Assembly (NCBI RefSeq): GCF_025449215.1
Contig: NZ_CP104900.1
Coordinates: forward strand, 3,038,001 to 3,102,000
Source: Shewanella seohaensis
Lineage (GTDB): Bacteria; Pseudomonadota; Gammaproteobacteria; Enterobacterales; Shewanellaceae
Direction of reading: 5' to 3'
Length of the DNA: 64,000 nucleotides
Part shown: piece by piece, positions 35,112 through 42,207 of the stretch
Numbering within the stretch: position 1 is the stretch's first letter
How the letters are laid out: the number at the start of each line of letters is the position of its first letter
Position numbers and translations under genes: made by a program
The notes under the pieces: model-generated
What the model was told of the DNA's origin: nothing
Databases searched by the model: none
What the model saw: the letters and a program-made list of their open reading frames with translations, nothing else

Positions 35112-35139
35112 TCAGGGCGTTGCTCAATAAGGAGTTGTC

Positions 35140-35376
35140 ATGTCGAGCTTAGAAGTGTGGATCATTATTATTTTGGTGGTCGGTGTGATTGCCAGCAATC
35201 TTGCCGCACTGAAATACAGTGCAAAATTCAAACTGCCACAGTTTGGTCAGCACGATAAAGAAAAGCAGTTAAAGACCGATAATCGCGCGAACTCCTCACC
35301 CGATGCCGATAAGTCTGCGGATACGGCGATTGAAAATCGCGATAAATCAACCCAAGTTGAGCAAGATAAACCCTAA
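35140..35376 (+). CDS. DUF2897 small membrane protein
   Basis: A 78-residue protein with one N-terminal membrane helix (VWIIIILVVGVIASNLAAL) and a charged, disordered tail (KEKQLKTDNRANSSPDADKS). It follows kdsB by 28 bp with AAGGAG upstream, so it is in the kdsB unit. Function unknown. Confidence 0.85.
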   Translation: MSSLEVWIIIILVVGVIASNLAALKYSAKFKLPQFGQHDKEKQLKTDNRANSSPDADKSADTAIENRDKSTQVEQDKP

Positions 35377-35408
35377 GCGAGTCGCTTTACTCCTCTGATT
35401 TATCAATC

Positions 35409-35433
35409 AAAAAGGCGCAATAGCGCCTTTTTT
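35409..35433 (+). terminator. Terminator at end of kdsB unit
   Basis: AAAAAGGCGC (35409-35418) pairs with GCGCCTTTTT (35423-35432), followed by T. It marks the end of the core gene block just before the cassette array. Confidence 0.9.
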
Positions 35434-35664
35434 GTGGGTGAGAAATAACGTTTCGGTATAGCTTTGCGTATACGCCCAATCTTTCAAAGCAAAGATGAAG
35501 TATTGAATTATCAAGAATAATACTCGCCACTAAAATGCGTCAGGATAAGAGCGGGCCTTACGTATTGAAGTTTCATAAAAGCCGAAGCAAGAGCGCGTGG
35601 AAAGGGACAAAAGCGTGTCAGGACGTCAGCTGTATCAAGTGAATTTCGGGTAAAAATATCTATG

Positions 35665-35755
35665 GGTTAACGCCCCAATTTAGCGAGGAAAGCCGCCCTG
35701 CGGGTTGACGTCACCGCCAGCGCTTTTGGCTGGCGATAAAATTTGATGGTTAGCA
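35665..35755 (-). repeat. attC site 7 (last of array)
   Basis: On the minus strand it opens with TGCTAAC, overlapping the stop codon of the GNAT cassette, and ends in GGGGCGTTAACC. Arms pair as TAAC..CAAATTTTATCG with TAAC..CCAATTTAGCG. An inner stem GCCAGC/GCTGGC sits in between. It closes the downstream end of the cassette array. The boxes are less canonical than in the other sites. Confidence 0.6.
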
Positions 35756-36172
35756 GACGGCACGGCTCATGTAGTAAAACCGCTCATATTCACTTGTTAA
35801 ACCAAACCCTTGTCTCTTATACAAATGAACGGCAGGGCTATTTTTAAACACTTTAAGCTTCAAAATGTGAGAGCTATGCTCTTTAGCCAGACGTTCTGCC
35901 TCAGCAATAGCAATTGAGCCAATCCCACGATTCTGGTAACTCTGATCCACTTGCAAATCTCGTAACCAGCACGCTTCAGTGTCAAAAGATAATCTAACGA
36001 CACCAACAAGCTTTTCTTCAAACAAAATATCAAAGTTCACAAGTTCTTGTGTCATTTGCTCAATCTGAGCTTCATCCCAATCTACAGAGTATTGTGCATA
36101 ATATGGCTGCATATTCGACAGAGTAAAATATGCTGCTTTTGCTAAATCCTTAGCTGGTCTAAATGTAACCAC
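35750..36172 (-). CDS. GNAT acetyltransferase gene cassette
   Basis: A 140-residue N-acetyltransferase. The acetyl-CoA motif is QVDQSYQNRGIGSIAI (QxRGxG), followed by AVHLYKRQGFGL. The N-terminus (MVTFRPAKDLAKAAYFTL) is typical for this fold. The stop codon lies inside the attC at 35749, and the start is close behind the preceding attC core, as in integron cassettes. The substrate is unknown. Such cassettes sometimes modify antibiotics or toxins, but nothing here shows that. Confidence 0.88.
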   Translation of the reverse strand: MVTFRPAKDLAKAAYFTLSNMQPYYAQYSVDWDEAQIEQMTQELVNFDILFEEKLVGVVRLSFDTEACWLRDLQVDQSYQNRGIGSIAIAEAERLAKEHSSHILKLKVFKNSPAVHLYKRQGFGLTSEYERFYYMSRAVC

Positions 36173-36292
36173 TAGTCTAGTCTCCTAACGCCCCAAGCAG
36201 GGGCAAATTTTAAACTGGCTAAATTTAAACTGGCTAAAGTTAGGAGCGAAACGACGGGAGCCAGCTTAAAATTGTCCCGTTAACTTGGCGCG

Positions 36293-37609
36293 CTGGGGGA
36301 TCCCCTCATAATTTAGGTCTTCCAGCGTCATGAACTAAGTTTATATATTCGACTAATGCCCAGCGAAAAATTGCCTCCTTTACCGGATATTTGTCTCTTT
36401 TACGTACTTCCTTTCCAAGTCTAACAATTGATAGCACTGCCCGCTGTCTCACGGTATTGGCTTGAAAATATCTTTGCCATCCAAGGTGTTGTGCCGCTAA
36501 CCCAATACACCATAACACGATTTCAGCTAGCATAGCGATGAGCAGCAATACATCATATCGCTTTGGACAACGGCTGCGGCTTTGTCTGAGGCCCATGCCA
36601 TATTGCGGACTTTTTAAATCGCGGAAGGTTTCTTCAATTTGCATTCGTTTAGCATACAAATCGACGACCTTCGAAGGGCCAAAGTAGTCCGGCGGTAAAT
36701 TGGTGGCGAGTAGCCAAGGCTCTTTACTCCCTAAGCTGTAACTCTTTTGTGCGGTGTGATTTCGCCCAGCCTTAGAAGAACGTTTATCCTTACGCAGCTT
36801 AGGTTTAGCTTTAAACAAGTGCAGGCAACATTGTAGTGGAGACTTGCGTGCTAACTTGACGCTACCTATGTATTTCGCGGTTGAATTCGCTTTAGGATAG
36901 AGGGATTTATTTGACTGCCATGATGTTTGGCCGTTGAGCATAAAACTGACGTCACCGCGAACTCTCCCTAGCCAAAACCAACCATGGCGTTCGACTTCCC
37001 TAAACCAAGTATTGCGATAACCTGCATCGGTGATGATGAGCGGGCAGCATCCTGGCGGCAATACGTTAGCAAGCTCAGCTAAGAAAGTGTTATGACTGCG
37101 TGGGGCATTGTAATCTTCAAACAGAAAAGTGCGTTCGTACAAAGTAATGGAGCGACCTTTAACACTGATTGATGCGCGTAAGGTCATCATTCGCAGTTGC
37201 TCGCGTACATCAGACCAATCCACAAGAATAATGGGCATCGGATTTGCGCCGCAGAGATATTGTGCATGCCATTGATAAATAGCGAACTTATCTTTGATAA
37301 CATGTAAATTTCCGAGCAGTCGGTCAATGCGCTTGATATTGTGTTTTGGTGCAACATTCCCCGTTATGTTCCGTCCTAACTGGGTTAACGAGAGTTGATT
37401 ACCATCGAGTAAAGACTCGGTAGCAACCATCAGAGAATTAAGGCGTTTTTGATGTATTTGAGGGCATTGTTTTTGAGTAAATCGTGTAATATGTCGATAT
37501 TACGCATGATGTTGGATCTAGTAGGTTTTTGGCGAAATTGATTAGATCAAACAGCATCATGCGTGTCTACTTATTTGAATCCCATCGAATTTATCTGGGG
37601 ATTCACTAG
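36293..37609 (-). mobile_element. IS10-like insertion sequence (IS4 family), 1317 bp
   Basis: Ends are imperfect inverted repeats: CTGGGGGATCCCCTCATAA at the left and, read inward, CTAGTGAATCCCCAGATAA at the right, resembling the IS10 ends. A perfect 9-bp duplication, CTTGGCGCG, flanks it (36284-36292 and 37610-37618), the size typical of IS10. The single transposase gene is inside. The duplicated bases are part of an attC site. Confidence 0.93.
36306..37507 (-). CDS. IS4-family (IS10 group) transposase, frameshifted
   Basis: A DDE transposase of about 400 residues. It shows LVDWSDVREQ, IITDAGYRNTWF (catalytic Asp) and the YREK signature YAKRMQIEETFRDLK (Glu). The N-terminus MRNIDILHDLL starts at 37507; the frame then breaks at the TT of 37438-37439, where one more base gives KNALNSLMVATESLLD. 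This matches the same stretch of IS10 transposase (LNSLTLACHALLD). If the break is genuine the copy is inactive. Confidence 0.88.
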
Positions 37610-37618
37610 CTTGGCGCG

Positions 37619-38235
37619 TTATATTTTGATAAACGCAGATATGGAGTTATCCCATGAATACTCATGCTCATAGTCTTCTATATCTAGTAATGAAATAAAC
37701 CTATCACATTGGTTTAAAACTGCACCTAGAGATACGTAATTCCAGTTTTCACCATTTTTTAGGTACTCTTCAGTTTCTAAACCAGAAAATAAAGTCCAGC
37801 CACTATAATTCTCTTCCTCTTCTGATGGGGGCTCGCGATACAATTGACCAACGGGTAACCCATCTTTTAATACTTGTGAAGTTACATAACATCTGGGTAG
37901 GTACTTTTCGACAATATCTTCTTCAGTTTCTTCTATGTCGGTTTGCATTATGTGCTTAGCTTCAAACTCAACTAGATCCTGATATTTAATATCTGGTATG
38001 TAACTTGGGTCATTGTCCAAGGTACCTTTATAGCAACCATTGTTAGCTTCAGTAATAATTACCCACATCCTTTCAGCCGTCCAACCATGCTCATTTTCAA
38101 CACCACATTTAAACATTAGCTTTACAATATTTCCTTCTTTCAGTTGCTTGATCACCGAACTTGAAGGTAAATAAAAAGTGTATGGAGCCCCTTACCGATA
38201 ATAGTAACATCTTCCAATGACCAAGTTTTACTCAC
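37619..38235 (-). CDS. DUF2314/DUF2185 protein gene cassette, frameshifted
   Basis: A cassette protein of about 205 residues. The GTG start at 38235 has GGAG upstream. A first half like DUF2314 (GAPYTFYLPSSSVIKQLK, TAERMWVIITEANNGCYKG, LDNDPSYI) is joined to a DUF2185/Imm33-like half (YVTSQVLKDGLPVGQLYREP, GWTLFSGLETEEYL, FISLLD). The frame breaks in the C4 run at 38188-38191; a fifth base joins TIIGKG to APYTFYLP. Imm33-like domains occur in contact-toxin immunity proteins, so a protective role is possible but unproven. Confidence 0.75.
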
Positions 38236-38242
38236 GATATCT

Positions 38243-38341
38243 CCATAACGCTTTGCTAATGGGCAGCCGAAACGCAGTGTAGGCTGTCCCGTGGAGGCCA
38301 CGCTTTTAGTGGCCGGAACGAAATTAAGCAACTTGTTATGA
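38243..38341 (-). repeat. attC site 5
   Basis: On the minus strand it begins TTCATAAC (overlapping the previous stop codon) and ends AAAGCGTTATGG. Arms pair as CATAAC..TTGCTTAAT with CATAAC..TTTGCTAAT. A GGCCACTAAAAGCGTGGCC stem lies inside. About 99 bp. Confidence 0.75.
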
Positions 38342-38671
38342 AGCATTTAATAGCTTCGCCATCTTGTTGATTTTTATAATGTCTATTTCTCCTACCAGAA
38401 CCGGATTGGCTAAGGCGTAAATATAGTCTTCGATCTCTGCATAATTTAGATCGTCCCTACACTCGATAAAATTAGCCCAAAGTTCTAGATCATCAGCCGT
38501 AATTTCGTTCAAGAGAAACTTATCTAATACATTGGCTAAATCTTCTTTTGTAACCTTAACCAACTCAACTTCACTGTCGAACGGGAAGCTTGCTAAAGCC
38601 GAATAAGCAAACTCTCTTTTGTCTCCGAATCTGACTATTTGTTTAAGAGCTTCAACTCGATCCATGTTCAT
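38336..38671 (-). CDS. Unknown cassette protein, 111 residues
   Basis: A small acidic, all-helical-looking protein (MNMDRVEALKQIVRFGDK, then DDLELWANFIECRDDLNY and ALANPVLVGEIDI). No Pfam family is firmly recognised. The pattern (W-A-x-x-I-E-x-R-D-D, then L-A-N-P) recurs in small immunity-like proteins I know from other genomes. It starts right behind one attC and its stop overlaps the next. Function unknown. Confidence 0.7.
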   Translation of the reverse strand: MNMDRVEALKQIVRFGDKREFAYSALASFPFDSEVELVKVTKEDLANVLDKFLLNEITADDLELWANFIECRDDLNYAEIEDYIYALANPVLVGEIDIIKINKMAKLLNAS

Positions 38672-38674
38672 GCT

Positions 38675-38802
38675 TCATAACGCCCAATTAAGGGGTGAAC
38701 AACGCCTCCACCCAACCTAAAGCATTGTGCCATAAACACTAAATTTGAAGTAAAAACAAAAATGCCAAGCGTTGTGAATCCCTCTTAAATTGCTTGTTAG
38801 GC
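38675..38802 (-). repeat. attC site 4, Vibrio-repeat (VCR)-like
   Basis: A 128-bp site. On the minus strand it opens GCCTAACAAGCAATTTAAG and closes CCCCTTAATTGGGCGTTATGA. Internal AGGGATTCACAACGC pairs with GCGTTGTTCACCCC. The layout and sequence are those of Vibrio super-integron repeats. The first box GCCTAAC fits the RYYYAAC consensus exactly. Confidence 0.93.
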
Positions 38803-38817
38803 TACCAGTTGGGAAAG

Positions 38818-39531
38818 TCACTTTTGTTCTGGTAATTGACCAATTCTATCTAAAAATTTGGCTAGTCCCGGCCATTCCACACTATTGATTCTGTTTTCTC
38901 TGTTCTTAAAGAATTCGTCAAAACTTTTTCGTTCTTTATTGGTCATTTCGGGAGTAAGTTCAGCTAATTTAGGTGAAAGTGAAAATCCACTTATATTCAA
39001 TCTTTTCCCTCTGACAGCATCATTGAAATCCAAAAATAGTTCATACGTAACTTCTAACTTGCCTGGTAGCAAATCCCACTCAAGTACCTCAAAAGCAATC
39101 CCATTATCTGGAACAATTGATTTATGGTGCAATATACAATGCCTTATTTTTCTAAGGTCTCCCATTAATGGACATTCGATATACCTTGCTTCATACCCCG
39201 TAACTTTGGCTACACGGTGGCGATATACCTCGTCCCATAATGAATACATTGTGCATAACAATGACTTTCTAATTTCATTGGAAAAGTGGCTATTTTTCCC
39301 ACTTTTCGTAATAAACTCTTTTGTGTTTACCCTAGCGTGCATCTTTGGATTATCTTCGCAATCAGAAGCAATCCAAGTTTGATGCCCTTCCGTGAGACTC
39401 TGCTTTGCTAGCTCTAAACCTGCCACCTCAATACCTTTGGTCGCAAAATGCATACAAGCAACAAATTCATCGAATGTATTTATGAACTCACTCATTACAT
39501 TGTTAACGTCTTCGCTCTGTCGCTTTGTCAC
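38818..39531 (-). CDS. Unknown cassette protein, 237 residues
   Basis: A soluble protein with no recognised family. Features: an N-terminal helical part (MTKRQSEDVNNVMSEF), TKSGKNSHFSNEIRKSL, LWDEVYRHRVAKVTGY and LRKIRHCILHHKSIV. The last stretch, with R..N/H-H residues, recalls HEPN or AbiV/RiboL-PSP-HEPN-like sequences, but the match is weak. It is flanked by VCR-like attC sites on both sides. Confidence 0.65.
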   Translation of the reverse strand: MTKRQSEDVNNVMSEFINTFDEFVACMHFATKGIEVAGLELAKQSLTEGHQTWIASDCEDNPKMHARVNTKEFITKSGKNSHFSNEIRKSLLCTMYSLWDEVYRHRVAKVTGYEARYIECPLMGDLRKIRHCILHHKSIVPDNGIAFEVLEWDLLPGKLEVTYELFLDFNDAVRGKRLNISGFSLSPKLAELTPEMTNKERKSFDEFFKNRENRINSVEWPGLAKFLDRIGQLPEQK

Positions 39532-39568
39532 TAAAACTATCCTTATTTTGCTATAAACTTCACAAGTA

Positions 39569-39695
39569 GCCTAACGCCGCGTTAAGTAGTGAGCAACGCT
39601 ACCACCGAACCTAAACCATTGTACCGTAAACACAAAAGCCAATTCATACCCAAAATGCCACGCGTTGCGAATCTGTCTTTAACGCTTTGTTATAA
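39569..39695 (-). repeat. attC site 3, VCR-like
   Basis: A 127-bp site. On the minus strand it opens TTATAACAAAGCGTTAAAG and closes CTACTTAACGCGGCGTTAGGC, a perfect GTTRRRY core. GATTCGCAACGC pairs with GCGTTGCTCAC inside. It closes the toxin-antitoxin cassette. Confidence 0.93.
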
Positions 39696-39702
39696 CACAG
39701 TT

Positions 39703-39990
39703 TTACACGTCATCTTCAGACAGTATTTGGCGACAATTACGAACTGTTAGCACGCGGATTTCGTGACTTAAGCTGTAGATAATCCGATAGTGACCAAAGA
39801 TGATTTCACGATAGTTCGTATGGGGCATTTCAGGAACAAAGCGCCCCATTTCAGGCATGCTTCCAAGTAGTTCGGTTTTATCAAAAACTTCATTTACCCA
39901 CTTTTCTGCCGCAGATGGATTATCCAAAGAAATAAACTCCGCTGCATCGCCTAGCTTCTGAAGCGCTAATGGAGACCAAACTACTTTCAT
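39703..39990 (-). CDS. ParE/RelE-superfamily toxin (cassette)
   Basis: A 95-residue type II toxin. It has MKVVWSPLALQKLGDAAEFI, PEMGRFVPEM, YREIIFGHYRIIYSL and VRNCRQIL, the standard ParE fold order. It follows the antitoxin gene with a 4-bp overlap (ATGA). ParE members poison gyrase and RelE members cleave mRNA; the ParE branch fits better. The stop codon is just before the attC. Confidence 0.9.
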   Translation of the reverse strand: MKVVWSPLALQKLGDAAEFISLDNPSAAEKWVNEVFDKTELLGSMPEMGRFVPEMPHTNYREIIFGHYRIIYSLSHEIRVLTVRNCRQILSEDDV

Positions 39991-40268
39991 TTCTTAATGC
40001 GCCCCAGTACTTGAGCACGAGCATCATCATTGGAAACACCAAGGCCTGAAGCTAATTGAGCTTCAGCTGTGCGCATTTCTTCTAGTAATTCGATTTTCTC
40101 TTGCATTGCTTCATACTCTGCAACATCAAGAACAACAGCAACACCTTTACCACGCTGTGTAATGACCAATGGACGGCGAGTCTCATTGATTTGTTTGATG
40201 TAAGAAGCAACACCTGCACGAAATTCAGATAACGGCTGAATATCTTGATCGAAATGAATACGACTCAT
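39987..40268 (-). CDS. Phd/YefM-family antitoxin (cassette)
   Basis: A 93-residue antitoxin starting at 40268 with GGAG upstream. The N-terminal Phd/YefM fold is seen as IQPLSEFRAGVASYIKQINE, RRPLVITQRGKGVAVVLD, AEYEAMQEKIELLEE. The C-terminal toxin-binding tail follows (AQLASGLGVSNDDARAQV). It overlaps and precedes the toxin gene. Such pairs stabilise large integron arrays by killing cells that lose them. Confidence 0.92.
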   Translation of the reverse strand: MSRIHFDQDIQPLSEFRAGVASYIKQINETRRPLVITQRGKGVAVVLDVAEYEAMQEKIELLEEMRTAEAQLASGLGVSNDDARAQVLGRIKK

Positions 40269-40345
40269 ATTGAACTCCAATTGGTACAAAATAACGTACA
40301 GATAATAGTTCAACTAACCGTTTTGAGCAAGAAGTTGATTCTGTG

Positions 40346-40417
40346 TTATAACGCCGCGCTCTGCGGAAATTTAGGAGCGCCAGCGAGTAAATTTTCCGTA
40401 GCAGCGCCTTGTTATAT
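40346..40417 (-). repeat. attC site 2
   Basis: A 72-bp site. On the minus strand it begins ATATAACAAGGCGCTGC and ends GCGGCGTTATAA. Arms GCTACGGAAAATTTACTCGC and GCGCTCCTAAATTTCCGCAG pair well. It lies immediately after the stop codon of the 486-residue cassette gene. Confidence 0.88.
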
Positions 40418-40418
40418 T

Positions 40419-41878
40419 TCATTTCCCTTTCGCTCTCGATATCACACCCATCATGGAGTGAGAAAATTGTCCAATTTCTGCTTTTTCATCGAGCTTATCG
40501 GAAATATATTTACCTGTTGCAGCCACCCCACCTAGGGGAAGTAATGCACCCAAGAAAGGGGCAAGAACTGGAAACATCGTTACAGCTAGTGTGCCACCAG
40601 CAATTAAAGCCGTGTATTTATGTTTGGCTTGATATTTATCATTAAGTGATGAAATCTGCTTCTCGTGTTTCGATATGGCTCTTTCAATGTGAGAGCACAC
40701 TTCGGCAGCAACATACCCTAAATCTTCGAGATTGGTATTAGGCAAACTGTTAACTAAATCTCTTAGCTCTCTCCTAAATTCAACATTCTCATCGGTCTTC
40801 CTCAATGCTACGAGCTGCGCGTCTTTGATATTGGCCAAATAATCAAGCCTTTTAGACGTAAGAGACTGTAGAATTGCTGAGGTAGATGGATCAAATGAGG
40901 CAACTTCACCAGCAGATGAATTTTTCATACTTGCGATAAGTTGGTAATAATGCGCCTGTGCGTTTACACACAGAAATGGATGACTTCTTAGCTCATCGGA
41001 ATTTTCCAGTAAATGGTAGTTTGGCATAATGCGCTCAAAAATAGCGTTGGTCACAACGCTAGCATCACCTTTCGAAAACAGCTCATTACACCAATCTTCT
41101 GACCTCCATTGCCTCATTTCTGCCTTGTAATTTTCTAACTCTACTTTTAGAGGCTCCCCAGGTTCAGATCCGGGTGAGACAAAGAGCCTCGCTCCTTCAA
41201 TTTTTTCAAAGTACAGGTCAGGGTATTTTGTAGCAAACTCCAAAATATCTTCAGGATGCGTTATACCTGAGTCTACATAATGCGAAAATACATCGGTGAT
41301 AAGCTGAATGCTATTTTCTTGCGTTTGCTGATCATATTCTTCAAGTGACTTCTCAAAACTTGGAAATACAAAAAATGGTGGGAGATCAAATTCATCTCCT
41401 TTTAGATCACACAAATGCAATATGAAAAATGCCATCTGAAGCGGGATAACATGACTAAACTTCTCTTCGTCTCGTTTTTCTCTAGCCATGGCATTACGGG
41501 GTCTGGAATTAAAACTGTATCGGAATATAGAAGTGATTTGCGTGTAGCATTTAACTGTGTTTCTAGGAAACGACTGCTTCCGCCCAAATTCAATTTACAT
41601 GCATCTAGTTTCTTAGCTGCGCTAAAGGCTTTTCCACCTTCTTCCGAATATAGTTTCTTAAGTTCCGTTTCGAGAGTTGAAAATGCCACCATAGCACTTT
41701 CAGCCCGGCTAGAGCTTTCTCTTAAACTAACAGCCATTCTTTGAATAGATTCCGAAAATCTATCCAGAGGTGAAAAGTCACGTGGCAGACGTCCTGTCAC
41801 GCTGAGGAAAAACTCGGTCAATATCTCAAAGTATCTATCTTGATAAATAATTAAGTCGTGTAATTCCTGCTGACTCAC
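40419..41878 (-). CDS. Unknown cassette protein (~486 residues) with hydrophobic C-terminal hairpin, frameshifted
   Basis: One protein split by a missing A in the run at 41475-41479; adding it joins VMPWLEKK to RDEEKFSHVIPLQM. The N-terminal part is mixed helical (LIIYQDRYFEILTEFFLSV). The middle is charged and largely helical. Close to the C-terminus a probable coiled coil (RAISKHEKQISSLNDK) precedes a glycine-rich hydrophobic hairpin (LAVTMFPVLAPFLGALLPLGG). No family is recognised. The layout suggests a membrane-associated or membrane-active protein. It has lower GC than neighbouring core genes, as cassettes usually do. Confidence 0.65.
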
Positions 41879-41896
41879 TTAAGTACTCCGATTGAA

Positions 41897-41956
41897 ATAT
41901 AACTTCTTAGTATTTATGCGCTGCGCTGTTTGCAGGGCATAAATCGCTTGTTGGAC
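41897..41956 (-). repeat. attC site 1 (first recognisable)
   Basis: A 60-bp site. On the minus strand it starts GTCCAAC (good RYYYAAC) and ends in GAAGTTATAT. CGATTTATGCCCTGC pairs with GCAGCGCATAAATAC. The next cassette gene begins 18 bp on. Confidence 0.8.
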
Positions 41957-42113
41957 TTGGCCGCTGCTGCCACATCCGTGTAAATGGGTATAAATGATGC
42001 TATAGGAATTTGCTTTTTTGCGGTAGCGGTTTTTATACAGTTTAATAGGTAATAGGTTGATATCGTTTTACCTTTCTCGTTCTTTCACGCTTATTTTTTA
42101 CTGATGAATTGCC
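41957..42113 (-). other. ORF-less segment between attC 1 and a possible eighth site
   Basis: 157 bp without a credible reading frame. At its upstream edge the minus strand reads TCGTTAGATGG, with GTTAGAT (42114-42120) matching GTTRRRY. It may be an ORF-less cassette or the remains of the attI side. No pairing partner is intact. Confidence 0.35.
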
Positions 42114-42207
42114 ATCTAACGACTCAAAGCTCCAAGGAATACACCTCCCCTCGGAGTTGCCGCAGGGCGAATAGACAAATTGCGTGAGTCTCGGCATGGA
42201 TAATGGA

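Larger units (their letters stand above)
36183..37624 (-). repeat. attC site 6, split by an IS10-like element
   Basis: The two halves are 36183-36292 and 37619-37624; removing the IS and one target copy restores a 116-bp attC. The restored minus-strand arms read TAACGCGCCAAG..CAATTTTAAGCTGGC and, complementing the other end, TAACGCCCCAAG..CAAATTTTAAACTGGC. The core is GGGGCGTTAGGA. The stop codon of the DUF2314/DUF2185 cassette overlaps its first box. Confidence 0.82.

Noticed and set aside
36306..37507. Programmed frameshift in the IS10-like transposase
   Set aside because: IS10 relatives encode one unbroken transposase and no slippery motif is present at the break.
37619..38155. Cassette gene starting at 38155
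   Set aside because: The GTG there falls inside a conserved segment; the GTG at 38235 has a ribosome site and gives the full domain.
38152..38346. Separate small gene upstream of the DUF2314/DUF2185 cassette
   Set aside because: Its first part lies in the attC and its end is the N-terminus of the same protein in the wrong frame; one base joins them.
35665..41956. CRISPR array
   Set aside because: The repeats are inverted-repeat attC sites of differing sequence and length with genes between, not short direct repeats with spacers.
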